A stretch of DNA of 64,000 nt from contig NZ_JBMFWB010000001.1 of the NCBI RefSeq assembly GCF_049965695.1, positions 82,687 to 146,686 of the forward strand. Reading direction: 5' to 3'. Made by a program: the position numbers and the translations under genes. Below are positions 1 to 8,380 of this stretch, piece after piece (positions within the stretch are counted from its first letter, which is position 1; each line of letters begins with the position of its first letter). This DNA comes from Athalassotoga sp049965695 (GTDB lineage Bacteria; Thermotogota; Thermotogae; Mesoaciditogales; Mesoaciditogaceae). The notes beneath the pieces were generated by a model. That model was not told the DNA's origin. It did not search any database and saw only the letters and a list, made by a program, of their open reading frames with translations.

Positions 1-1
1 A

Positions 2-448
2 ATAATGCCGGATGAGGCCTTCAGAAGATTTAAACTTTTGAACTGGACAAGAAGATTCGCGAAGTTGAGTTTCACCGATCCATACAAAGCAATTATAGAA
101 GGTGTACTTTCAAGAGGAGACAAAACTGTTGGAGAAGTTGTTGAAGAAGCGGAAAAAAGCGATGTTATCTTTGCCGACTGGGATGAGATGTTCGATCCAG
201 ATAAGTGGATGAAAATTTTTGAAGACAAAAAAATAGCACTTCAAAAAATCATGGAAGCAAAATCTTTTAAAGATCCTTTCCCGTGGGATTTTGTAGATTC
301 CGGAATTTCAAAAGGATTCTTATGGTCAGAACATTTGAAGTCTTTAAAAGCAGAACTCACGCCCGATTGCAGAAATGGATGCACCGGATGTGGTGTATGT
401 CAGAAATTCAACGTTGATAACGTGATACAGGAAGGTATTGCAAGGTGA
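2..448 (+). CDS. B12-binding-domain radical SAM protein, C-terminal part (5' truncated by window)
   Basis: The reading frame is open at the left edge, so this is only the last ~149 residues. The ATG at position 5 is probably internal, because the frame continues upstream of it. The tail carries the pattern of the TIGR03960-type radical SAM family: a PWDFVD segment followed by a C-terminal cysteine cluster (CRNGCTGCGVC, residues ~122-132), which probably binds metal or Fe-S. The stop overlaps the GTG start of the next gene by 4 bases, the usual arrangement of this protein with its DUF2344 partner. The pair is widespread and its substrate is unknown. The radical SAM CxxxCxxC core lies outside the window, so family assignment rests on the tail and the neighbour. 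Confidence 0.8.
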   Translation: MMPDEAFRRFKLLNWTRRFAKLSFTDPYKAIIEGVLSRGDKTVGEVVEEAEKSDVIFADWDEMFDPDKWMKIFEDKKIALQKIMEAKSFKDPFPWDFVDSGISKGFLWSEHLKSLKAELTPDCRNGCTGCGVCQKFNVDNVIQEGIAR

Positions 449-954
449 AATATCTTTTTTATTACAAGCGCACCGGACTTTTGAGGTATCTCTCGAATCA
501 CGAAACCATGAGAATGATCGAGAGAATTCTGAGAAGAACCGGCGGTGAATTCAAAATGACCGAAGGTTTTCATCAAAGAATGAAATTGTCATTTGGTCAG
601 GCTTTACCGACAGGTGTAATAGACAGATCTGGCCTTTTTTTGTTATCGACAGATGAAATTTTAGACGGAGAATTTTTAAAAGTTGCCAACTCAATTTCAC
701 CTTTAGGATTTGAGATATCAAAAACAGAGATTGTGAATGACAAATTTGAACTTGGCAAATCGATAGATGGATACATCTTCAAATTGATCTTCTTAAGAGC
801 GCCTGAAGTACATGACGGATGGAAAATAGAAGAAAAAGGAAAAATCTGGGTGGCAGGATTTTTTAACGTTTTTAATTCTCATTCACCGAAACCAGATGAA
901 TTCGGACAATACCTGACCATCAGGGATAGCGTCATTTTCAAGGGTGGGATTTGA
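445..954 (+). CDS. TIGR03936/DUF2344 radical SAM-associated protein
   Basis: A 169-residue protein beginning with GTG, translationally coupled (GTGA overlap) to the preceding radical SAM gene. The N-terminus (KYLFYYKRTGLLRYLSNHE), followed by an FHQRMKLSFGQALPTG stretch, matches the DUF2344 family. In many bacteria that family is fused to, or adjacent to, the B12-binding radical SAM protein. No catalytic residues are known for it. It is presumed to be a substrate-recognition or accessory subunit, possibly acting on RNA or ribosomal components, but that is inference. The stop codon lies directly next to the TTG start of the CLC gene, so all three probably share a transcript. Confidence 0.85.
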   Translation: MKYLFYYKRTGLLRYLSNHETMRMIERILRRTGGEFKMTEGFHQRMKLSFGQALPTGVIDRSGLFLLSTDEILDGEFLKVANSISPLGFEISKTEIVNDKFELGKSIDGYIFKLIFLRAPEVHDGWKIEEKGKIWVAGFFNVFNSHSPKPDEFGQYLTIRDSVIFKGGI

Positions 955-2745
955 TTGTTTTTCAACATTTTTAAAAAATTAAAAAAGATCACCACGAAAC
1001 GCATATCCGGCTTCTCTTATTTTGGGAAATGGTTAATACTTGGAATAATAATTGGGGTTTTAAGCGGATTCGCAGCGACTTTACTTTATTACTCGGTTGA
1101 AATATCCGAGAAATTTTTTCTCGGATACTTGCTTGGTATGAATATTCCACACACGATAAGTGATGGAGGAATTCTTAATTATTCTGTCGATAGAATATAC
1201 CTCATTCCCATTGTCGTAATCGCCGGAGCTTTTATCTCCTCTCTCTTAGTTTACAAGTTTGCTCCTGAAACTGAAGGAGACAGTAAAGCGATAGAAGCAT
1301 ATCATCAAAAGCAAGGAAAGATAAGATGGCGTGTTGCACCTATAAAGCTTATAGCCTCTGCGCTTGTTATAGGATCCGGAGGAAGTGCAGGAAGAGAAGG
1401 ACCAAGTTCCCAGATTTCGGCAGGACTCGGTGCCATGGTTGCGGATATACTAAAACTCAATTCCGAAGACAGAAGAAAAATGGTTGCAATAGGCATAGGC
1501 GCAGGTATAGGAACGATTTTCAAGTCTCCTATTGCCGGAGCACTTATATCCGCAGAAATACTTTACAAAAGGGATTTTGAACCTGATGTGATATATCCCG
1601 CCATTGTTGCTTCTGCAACAGGATATTCTATCTTTGGAATTTTTTATGGCTTTACACCCATCTTCGGATATTATTTAGCGCCTTTTAATCCTGTCAGATT
1701 GCCGATGTATGCCGTATTAGGAGTTGTAGCAGGTTTAATGGCAATACTCTACCCAAAATTTTTCTATTACATGCAGGATAAGTTTTCTGAATGGAAGGTT
1801 AACAGATATTTTAAACCTGCAATCGGCGCTATTGCAACAGGATTGATCGCTTTGCTTTTTCCAGAGATCATGGCGAGCGGTTATGGATGGGTTCAAATTT
1901 TGATGGATCAGAAATTTGACTTACTTCCAACCTTTGGAATGCCGGTATTGCTTGTGCTTTTTGCGATACCGTTTATCAAGATTTTTGCCACCTCCATGAC
2001 GGTTGGTTCTGGTGGAAGTGGAGGATTATTTGCACCTGGGATCTTTACGGGTGCTTTCATAGGCGCAGATGTAGGCATTATCTTCCATTTGATTTTTCCG
2101 GCACAGGTACCTACAATCGCACCGTTTGTGATCGTTGGAATGTTAGCCTTTTACGGTGCGACGGCAAAAATCCCGGTTTCAGTTATACTCATGGTCGTAG
2201 AAATGACAGGAGGACTGCAATTGTTGCCCGCTGAAATGATAGCGGTTTCAATTTCTTACCTTGTGTCTGGAAATTACACGATCTACCGTGCTCAGGTTCC
2301 AACCAGAAAAGATTCACCCGCTCATGCCGGTGAATACAACATGCCGATTTTGACAAATCTTAAGGTTACCAATATAGAAAATTTCAGAAATATCTCGATT
2401 CATCCAGACGCAGACGTGAAAGAGGCAAAAGCATTGATGACGCAAAATTCGGTTTCGTCTCTTGCCGTATCAAATCAAGGCCATTTTCTCGGAGCAATCT
2501 ACATGTACGATATTTATCAGTTAAACGATGGAACGGTAAGGACTTTTATGAAAACCGGTGTTCCATCGATCAAGCCAAATGCAAATCTTGAAGAGGCATG
2601 GGAGATAATGAACACAAATAAAAGCACATGGGTGCCAGTGGTGCTTAACGGTGCCTTTCTTGGAATAATAACCATGACGGATATCTTAGATGTTTACAAA
2701 TCAAAGTTGAAATCTCTCGGTATATCAGGAGAAAGTAGCGGATAA
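955..2745 (+). CDS. CLC-family chloride channel/antiporter with C-terminal CBS pair
   Basis: A 596-residue membrane protein starting at TTG. Residues ~25-450 form the CLC core and ~455-590 two CBS domains that usually bind nucleotides and gate transport. The filter signature GSGGSAGREGPSS lies at residues ~141-153, with the external gating glutamate at position 148, and GGSGGLFAPG occurs at ~350-360. At the position of the internal proton glutamate of E. coli ClC-ec1 (second Glu of IIEEM) the sequence reads SAEIL, so that residue is Ile. Proton coupling may therefore be altered or absent. It belongs to the common GREGP CLC-CBS subfamily and not recognisably to the fluoride-exporting CLC-F group. 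No riboswitch precedes it. Confidence 0.9.
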   Translation: MFFNIFKKLKKITTKRISGFSYFGKWLILGIIIGVLSGFAATLLYYSVEISEKFFLGYLLGMNIPHTISDGGILNYSVDRIYLIPIVVIAGAFISSLLVYKFAPETEGDSKAIEAYHQKQGKIRWRVAPIKLIASALVIGSGGSAGREGPSSQISAGLGAMVADILKLNSEDRRKMVAIGIGAGIGTIFKSPIAGALISAEILYKRDFEPDVIYPAIVASATGYSIFGIFYGFTPIFGYYLAPFNPVRLPMYAVLGVVAGLMAILYPKFFYYMQDKFSEWKVNRYFKPAIGAIATGLIALLFPEIMASGYGWVQILMDQKFDLLPTFGMPVLLVLFAIPFIKIFATSMTVGSGGSGGLFAPGIFTGAFIGADVGIIFHLIFPAQVPTIAPFVIVGMLAFYGATAKIPVSVILMVVEMTGGLQLLPAEMIAVSISYLVSGNYTIYRAQVPTRKDSPAHAGEYNMPILTNLKVTNIENFRNISIHPDADVKEAKALMTQNSVSSLAVSNQGHFLGAIYMYDIYQLNDGTVRTFMKTGVPSIKPNANLEEAWEIMNTNKSTWVPVVLNGAFLGIITMTDILDVYKSKLKSLGISGESSG

Positions 2746-2790
2746 AGCAGCATATAGCAAAGGGCCTATGAGGAAAACAGCGCATAGTTC

Positions 2791-2857
2791 GTAGCGGGTA
2801 GCGCGTAGAAAAGACAAACTGGCGGCGAAGAGCATGATGCCGTGAGGTGGCCTCCGC
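2791..2857 (+). repeat. Dispersed repeat copy 1 (67 bp)
   Basis: Heptads of the form GTAGCNN run into AAAAGACAAACTGGCGG and a stem-loop ending CCTCCGC. It is ~94% identical to 3004-3070 by direct reading. In this copy the 5' arm of the outer stem is degraded (GCGGCGA instead of GCGGAGG). Confidence 0.85.
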
Positions 2858-3003
2858 AGCGTAGCGAGGACCAGACACCGAAGGGCGAATGCGAGAGCCG
2901 ACGCACAAAAAAGACATTAGAGATTGGAGATTAGAGAAAAAGCAGTAATGCGTGAAAAAAACAGTGACGCGTGATCAGTAATCAGCAAAACAGCAGGTGG
3001 CTC

Positions 3004-3070
3004 GTAGCCGGTAGCGCGTAGAAAAGACAAACTGGCGGAGGAGAGCACGATGCCGTGAGGTGGCCTCCGC
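3004..3070 (+). repeat. Dispersed repeat copy 2 (67 bp), intact stem-loop
   Basis: Near-identical to 2791-2857. Here GCGGAGG pairs with CCTCCGC around an inner CACG-ATGC-CGTG hairpin, so a nested stem-loop is possible. It ends about 30 bases upstream of the promoter of the small barrel protein gene. Confidence 0.85.
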
Positions 3071-3096
3071 GTCAGGATGTTAAAATTGAAATGGTA

Positions 3097-3105
3097 TGGT
3101 ATAAT
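3097..3105 (+). promoter_or_regulatory. Extended -10 promoter for the small barrel protein gene
   Basis: TGGTATAAT is a perfect extended -10 element (TGn plus TATAAT) about 32 bases before the ATG at 3137. No good -35 hexamer is visible at 16-18 bp, which extended -10 promoters tolerate. AAGGATGG, a few bases before the ATG, serves as ribosome binding site. Confidence 0.7.
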
Positions 3106-3136
3106 TCAATAAATGAATTAAGGATGGTGCTTTAAA

Positions 3137-3685
3137 ATGATGAAATTTTTTACCGTACTTTTGATAGTTGTGGTTTTGGCAAGTTTTGCGTTTGCCTTTA
3201 ATTTCCAAGTCGGAGGCGGAGTCGAAGTTGCAGATTTTTGGACATCTGGCGTGGCACTTCCAACGATCAACACATCATTTGCCTTTCCGATTTCAAATAA
3301 TCTTTCTGTGACAGGGCAGATCGGATCTGTTTTAACACAACAGATGAATTACATAACCACCTTACCTTCCACTCAAAGCGCCGCATTGCTTGCCCTTATC
3401 GGTGTGAGATACACGACAAAACCAGCCTCAAGTGATATTTCAGGGTTCGTGGGGTTTGACGCGGGATTTATGTCAAATTTTGTATCTTCAAATGCAGGCT
3501 TCTCACCGATAATCGGTGTAAATGGCGGATACATATTTCCGATAGTCAGCGGTTTTGAAGGATATGTCAAAGGGGCACTAAGGTTTATGATGGCAACGGT
3601 TCCAACGTCAGGACAAATAGGAAATACATTCCCGTTATCTTTACCGATTGTTGAAATATCGACGGGATTGAATTTTTCCTTTTAA
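3137..3685 (+). CDS. Small secreted beta-barrel (porin/outer-sheath-like) protein
   Basis: A 182-residue protein with a classical signal peptide: MMK, a hydrophobic core, and a likely cleavage after residue ~20 at FAFA. The mature part alternates polar and hydrophobic residues, is rich in Gly, Ser, Thr and aromatics, contains a repeated GYIFPI/GYVKGA style of strand, and ends in a C-terminal phenylalanine (LNFSF). These are typical of 8-stranded outer-membrane barrels. It stands alone under its own extended -10 promoter and is followed 2 bases later by a convergent helicase gene. I recognise the architecture but no named family. An outer-sheath (toga) protein is a reasonable inference if the organism is a member of Thermotogota. 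Confidence 0.7.
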   Translation: MMKFFTVLLIVVVLASFAFAFNFQVGGGVEVADFWTSGVALPTINTSFAFPISNNLSVTGQIGSVLTQQMNYITTLPSTQSAALLALIGVRYTTKPASSDISGFVGFDAGFMSNFVSSNAGFSPIIGVNGGYIFPIVSGFEGYVKGALRFMMATVPTSGQIGNTFPLSLPIVEISTGLNFSF

Positions 3686-3687
3686 CC

Positions 3688-6600
3688 TCAATCGAGTTTG
3701 AAGAGATCTTTAAGTTCATCGTTTGAAAGATCTCCTATCCATTTTTCGCCGGCTGCTATAACAGAGCCGGATATTTTTCTTTTCTCTCTCAACATTTTGT
3801 CTATCTTCTCTTCAAGTGTTCCAGAAGTTATGAGCCTGTGAACGATTACATTTTTATCTTGGCCGATTCTGAAAGTTCTGTCCGTTCCCTGATCTTCTAC
3901 GGCAGGATTCCACCACAGATCATAGTGAATCACGTGATTCGCGGCGGTCAAATTAAGCCCCGTTCCGCCCGCTTTTATCGTTAAAATCATGAAAGGCTTT
4001 GAATGTTTGGTTTGAAATTCGTTTACCATCAAATCTCTTTTCGTTCTCGAAAGTTCCCCGTTAAAAAATAAAGGTGCTATGCCGAATTTGGTATAAATCA
4101 TTTCAACCAGCAAATCTCCCATCTCTTTGTACTGGGTAAAGATCACTGCTTTCTCATTCACGTCTAAAATGTCTTCTAAAATTTCGATCATCCTTTCTGC
4201 TTTACCGGACGATTCTATTTTAGGTGTTCCGTGCTTTGCGTAATGAACGGGATGATTGCATATCTGCTTGAGAGCGGTCAAAATTCTGAAAATAGCGCCA
4301 TTTCTCGATGCTTCATCATCGGCATCGTAAAGTTTCTTCATTTCATTTTTGGTGACGAGTTTGTAAAGAGCAGCCTGTTCTGCTTTCAATTCGACATGAT
4401 CGTCGACAATTATCTTATCCGGCAGATCTTTTATTATGTTTTTGTCCGTCTTCATTCTTCTCATCATGAAAGGAGAAACGATGCGCTTCAATTCATCGAT
4501 CTTACCTTCGTTTCCGTCTTTTTCTATGGGAACGGAATATGTTTTGATGAACCATTCTTTTTTGCCAAGATACTCTGGCATCAAAAAATCGTAGATGCTC
4601 CATAATTCTGTCAACCTGTTTTCAATGGGAGTACCGGTAAGCGCAATCTTTGAATTTGCTTCTATTGATTTTACTGAAAGGCTTTGAAGTGTTGCACTGT
4701 TTTTTATGTTTTGGGCTTCATCTATTATCACGTAAGACCATTTTACGCTTTTTAACTTGTTGGTATCGCTTCTTGCGACACCGTAAGACGTTATTACGAT
4801 ATCACTCTCATCAACATTCAAAACTCTGTCTGTGCCATGATAGATAGAGGCTTTTATAGAAGGAGCGAACTTTTCGATTTCGTTCTTCCAGTTTCCTATG
4901 AGCGTGGTAGGACATATCACGAGAGCAGGGGCGTTAAGTGTTCCAGTTTCTATTTTTTTGAGAATAACGGATATCACCTGAACTGTTTTTCCAAGCCCCA
5001 TATCGTCCGCAAGGCAAACACCTAAGCCTTTTTCGGTGTTGGAGTAAAGCCACTGAAAACCTCTTATCTGGTATTCTCTAAGTACGCCTTTAAGGAATTT
5101 AGGAGGACGGATTGAGGATAACTTTTTAAAATCGTCGAGAAATTTTTTCAGGTTGTCATCGAACTCTATTTTTACGCCCCATCGCTCTTTGGAAAACAAA
5201 AGCCTCAGTGCTTCCACGTTCGAAGAGGGCGACGGATCTGTCTGCACTTTTTCTATGATCGCTCGCATTTCATCAGGATCGATGAAGACGTACATATCTT
5301 TGAGCGCCACTATTCCCTTGGTTTTGTTGTAAAGATTAGCAAGTTCTTCAGGCGAAAGTTCTTTATTTCCTACTTTTATCTTCCATCTCAATTCAAAAAT
5401 ACTGTCGAGTGTAAGATAGGATCTCACATGATCTTTTTTGTTTTTTGTAAGTGCACTCAACGCAAGTTCGGGTTTCCATATCTTTTTCAATTCTTTCGGA
5501 AGTAAAATTTCAACACCCAAAGACCTTAAAACATGTTGGCCGTTTATTATGAAGTCTTTCAAATCTTCTATTTTAAGGTTTTCAACCTCACCTGTTCTGG
5601 AAGCCTGAGCAACAAGAGGACTGTACTTTGCTATTATTCCCAATTGCTTGAAAATTCTTGCACGCTCATCTTCAACATTGCCCATTTTCAAAAATTCGTC
5701 GAATTCAATCGGTAATTCAAGCGGATCTCCTTTGCTCTCAACAAAGAGTTTCAAGTCAAAGTTGTCTTCCTCTTTGCTAATTCCAACGACAAGGGTATAT
5801 TTCCCGCTATGAACGTCCAAAACGCTGAGCCAGTTGGAAATCGTCACAAATGTTTGCTTTTCTTCAAATTTTTCAGCCCTGTAAATTTCGCCGAAGAAAA
5901 AAGCATTTATGAGTTTGTCGTTAAATTTTTTCAAATGTTCAGATCTGCTTTTGACTATTTCATTTATCATCAAAGTTGTCACGTAATTACCGATCATATC
6001 ACGTCTTAAAACCTTTTCTTCATCGTTTATCACGATATCCTTTGGTGCAATAGAAGAAAGATAATTCACGAATTCGGTCTGCGAAAAAGCCGGAACAAAA
6101 TCAATTTTGAAATCGCCTTTTTCGTTAATTTTCGATATTTTTGGCATTATGAGTCCGTTAGACACGAGTTTTTGCGCAAAAACAAAAACCCTCTTGAAAA
6201 AGGCTGAATAAGTGCTATCGTTTTCATTCACAACCATCGAAATACTTCCGAAAAAATCGTAAAGTTCTGAAAGTTCTATGACCTTGAAGGTCGATTCATC
6301 ATTAAATCCCGTTGCAACGGATTTGATGACATCTTTATCCGCTTTTTTTCTTTTCTTCATATTTGAAGCGGCCGTACGCACTTTTCCGATCTTTATATCT
6401 CCGGTGTAAATGACAAGCGGATTTGCAGTTGAAAACAGTACCTTGAAAGTCACATCTTTGAAGTAAGTGTTTTCTTTTCTTACATCTTCGAGATCTTCGT
6501 TTTCTGATTTTAAAGATTCATAAAAGTCTTTGAGCATTGCCTTGAAATTCGCCGCTTTGTAAAACAGCGGATTGTCATCCAACAAATCTATTACTTTTAA

Positions 6601-7224
6601 AAAATCATCATTTTCTAAATTCGGTTTAACTTCTTCAATCTTTTCAGGATCCGAGGATTGATCTTCGTCTACAAAAACGTACTTTTCGGATGGAGATTGG
6701 CTCAAACCGGAAATATTCATCATCCATTCTTTCGATATCCCTCGCATTTCAAAGAGCAAAAATGGATCCTTGTCTATTTCGGAGGCGATGATATAATAGA
6801 CAGCCGCGAGATGTTTGCAAGGATTAGCCCAATCTGGACACGAACAATTTGCCTCTATTTCATCCCACGATCGTGGAAAAAGATGGACGCCTTTTGCCAT
6901 CAACAGTTCGTTTAATTCTGGAGGAATTTTACCGACAAAGATTTGTGATGCCAAATCCGGCCTTTGTTCTATTATCAATTTAAGAACATTTCTTTCTTTT
7001 TCATCAAAAGTTTTGAGCGTCATGTTTTCATGGTATGGGGTAGGCCTTGATCCCTGGACACGAGCCTGAATCTTTCCACCTTTAATCTCAATCTTGAGCA
7101 CATGGCCATTCTTTGCGTAACTTCTTCCTCTCGGAAGCCTGTTTTCATCTACATCTATTCTTTCAATGGCCTTAACCCACTCTCGTCCCCACCATGTAGA
7201 TCCAAATATGTATCTCTCCGCCAT
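3688..7224 (-). CDS. SWIM-domain SNF2/Rad54-family DNA helicase (HepA-like)
   Basis: About 1178 residues. A SWIM zinc finger (CSC...CKH, residues ~127-138) is followed by a long bacterial SNF2-associated region. The two RecA-like lobes come next: DDMGLGKT Walker A near ~740, DEAQ Walker B near ~837, TGTPIENRLTELWSI, then GGTGLNLTAANHVIHYD and DRTFRIGQ in the second lobe. SNF2 enzymes are ATP-driven double-stranded DNA translocases that remodel protein-DNA or RNA polymerase complexes. I chose ATG 7224 because GGAGG sits 8 bases upstream and the family-typical GSTWWGREWV follows closely. The longer reading to 7251 would overlap the upstream protease gene. It is co-directional with that gene, 4 bases away. 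Confidence 0.9.
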   Translation of the reverse strand: MAERYIFGSTWWGREWVKAIERIDVDENRLPRGRSYAKNGHVLKIEIKGGKIQARVQGSRPTPYHENMTLKTFDEKERNVLKLIIEQRPDLASQIFVGKIPPELNELLMAKGVHLFPRSWDEIEANCSCPDWANPCKHLAAVYYIIASEIDKDPFLLFEMRGISKEWMMNISGLSQSPSEKYVFVDEDQSSDPEKIEEVKPNLENDDFLKVIDLLDDNPLFYKAANFKAMLKDFYESLKSENEDLEDVRKENTYFKDVTFKVLFSTANPLVIYTGDIKIGKVRTAASNMKKRKKADKDVIKSVATGFNDESTFKVIELSELYDFFGSISMVVNENDSTYSAFFKRVFVFAQKLVSNGLIMPKISKINEKGDFKIDFVPAFSQTEFVNYLSSIAPKDIVINDEEKVLRRDMIGNYVTTLMINEIVKSRSEHLKKFNDKLINAFFFGEIYRAEKFEEKQTFVTISNWLSVLDVHSGKYTLVVGISKEEDNFDLKLFVESKGDPLELPIEFDEFLKMGNVEDERARIFKQLGIIAKYSPLVAQASRTGEVENLKIEDLKDFIINGQHVLRSLGVEILLPKELKKIWKPELALSALTKNKKDHVRSYLTLDSIFELRWKIKVGNKELSPEELANLYNKTKGIVALKDMYVFIDPDEMRAIIEKVQTDPSPSSNVEALRLLFSKERWGVKIEFDDNLKKFLDDFKKLSSIRPPKFLKGVLREYQIRGFQWLYSNTEKGLGVCLADDMGLGKTVQVISVILKKIETGTLNAPALVICPTTLIGNWKNEIEKFAPSIKASIYHGTDRVLNVDESDIVITSYGVARSDTNKLKSVKWSYVIIDEAQNIKNSATLQSLSVKSIEANSKIALTGTPIENRLTELWSIYDFLMPEYLGKKEWFIKTYSVPIEKDGNEGKIDELKRIVSPFMMRRMKTDKNIIKDLPDKIIVDDHVELKAEQAALYKLVTKNEMKKLYDADDEASRNGAIFRILTALKQICNHPVHYAKHGTPKIESSGKAERMIEILEDILDVNEKAVIFTQYKEMGDLLVEMIYTKFGIAPLFFNGELSRTKRDLMVNEFQTKHSKPFMILTIKAGGTGLNLTAANHVIHYDLWWNPAVEDQGTDRTFRIGQDKNVIVHRLITSGTLEEKIDKMLREKRKISGSVIAAGEKWIGDLSNDELKDLFKLD

Positions 7225-7228
7225 TCGA

Positions 7229-8380
7229 TCATCCTCCAAAGTAAGGTACATACATACTGTTTCCCTCTATCTGCCAATTTGGTACAATAGATAAGTTGTC
7301 AAATTGAGTTTGCGTGATCATAGGTTGCCTCCAAAAACCATTGTCTCCCCATGAAGTACCCCATGAATTTTCAAGAATCCAGACCGGCCCGTAATCTACG
7401 CCACCGTATGTCCAGTTATCATCCCACCCCACAAGAAGAACTGCATGTCCTCCTTCAAAATAGGCCGTAGATGAAGGGCCTGGATACACCCAGCCATTGG
7501 GACCGGCAGGTTCATTCAGCTGAAATGTATCGAAATCAGAGTAAACATCAAGTTGAACGGCAAGTCCTCCGTATTTCATTATTGCACTTTTTATCGTGTT
7601 TATGAAAGTTGTGTAGTTTGAAAATTGCCAGGGATTTATGACAAAAGTTGAAATTGGCTGCACAAGATCCTGAGGCCATGAATCATTTGCAGGATCCCAT
7701 AAAATGTACGGATACGCAACCTCATCGCCTTGAGAATTCAAATAATATCCGTAATAGGGGAAATCGGTAGCCAGAGGATCTCCACGTCTTACAAGATCGT
7801 AGAAAGCAAAAAATAAATTTCCACCTTCATCTTCATTTGTTTCCTGATAAGAAAGGCTGTTATTGCCGCTTATATTCCAATTGGCATTGTTGTAAGAGAC
7901 AAATTGAGTTGAAAATGTCGGAGAAGATGGATCCGATATGAAGGAATACTTTGATTGAATCTCGGAACCAAGTTGAACTACCATTGCACTTTCAAGCGAT
8001 TCAACTGTTGCGAATGCCCAGCACGTGTTGTTGTACCATTGGTCTCCGACATTGGGGATGTTTCCACCTTTGGAAAACGTTAAAAGCGCAGAATTGTAAT
8101 CGCTCGGCAAAGATGAAAGCACAGGGCTAACAAGTACTTGTTGTGTCGAAGCGATCTCATTTTGCGAAGCGATGAGTTGAGGTAGAACCATCTGGCTCGA
8201 AGGATTAAAAGTCCGTACCCCACTAAACCATTGTTCAAGGAAGTCTTTGGGCATGAATATATTTCCAAGTGCAGGTCGAATTTGGGCAATATTTTGACCG
8301 GCATTATTTGTGCTTAACATACAACTCGAAAGTAAAAAAGCCAGAATTATTATTGAAATCAAAAGAATTGCCTTTTTCAT
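7229..8380 (-). CDS. Papain-like (C1 family) cysteine protease lipoprotein
   Basis: A 383-residue lipoprotein: hydrophobic signal, lipobox LLSSC with the lipidated cysteine at residue 20. The papain catalytic set is complete: oxyanion Gln114 (VGDQW), nucleophile Cys120 (NTCWAFA), His312 (GGHAVLLVGWD) and Asn338 (ENSWGTSWGDNGFW). There is no recognisable inhibitory propeptide, only a ~90-residue low-complexity spacer after the lipid anchor. It starts with ATG overlapping the stop of the upstream propeller gene by 4 bases, so the two are translationally coupled. Inference: an exported, envelope-anchored protease for peptide scavenging or envelope processing. Confidence 0.9.
   Translation of the reverse strand: MKKAILLISIIILAFLLSSCMLSTNNAGQNIAQIRPALGNIFMPKDFLEQWFSGVRTFNPSSQMVLPQLIASQNEIASTQQVLVSPVLSSLPSDYNSALLTFSKGGNIPNVGDQWYNNTCWAFATVESLESAMVVQLGSEIQSKYSFISDPSSPTFSTQFVSYNNANWNISGNNSLSYQETNEDEGGNLFFAFYDLVRRGDPLATDFPYYGYYLNSQGDEVAYPYILWDPANDSWPQDLVQPISTFVINPWQFSNYTTFINTIKSAIMKYGGLAVQLDVYSDFDTFQLNEPAGPNGWVYPGPSSTAYFEGGHAVLLVGWDDNWTYGGVDYGPVWILENSWGTSWGDNGFWRQPMITQTQFDNLSIVPNWQIEGNSMYVPYFGG

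Larger units (their letters stand above)
2747..3073. repeat. Mosaic intergenic repeat region (heptad arrays plus stem-loop element)
   Basis: A non-coding stretch of about 330 bases made of short 7-bp-periodic arrays. GCNNRTR heptads lie near 2747-2815 and 3001-3023, ATTRGAG heptads near 2924-2938, and GTRATCR-type heptads near 2970-2990. Linkers of the GAAAAC/GAAAAG type separate them. Two ~67-bp direct copies, 2791-2857 and 3004-3070, differ at only about four positions, and each ends in a GC-rich stem-loop. The string CGCAGCGTAGCGAGGAC after copy 1 recurs in similar form near 10129. No protein is encoded with family-like features; the short open frames here are chance. Confidence 0.85.

Noticed and set aside
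2645..2917. Minus-strand open frame of about 90 residues over the repeat region
   Set aside because: Composed of repeat sequence with arginine/cysteine-rich random translation, and it overlaps the CLC gene end.
2747..3073. Insertion sequence or transposon remnant
   Set aside because: No transposase-like frame, no terminal inverted repeats and no target duplication could be seen.
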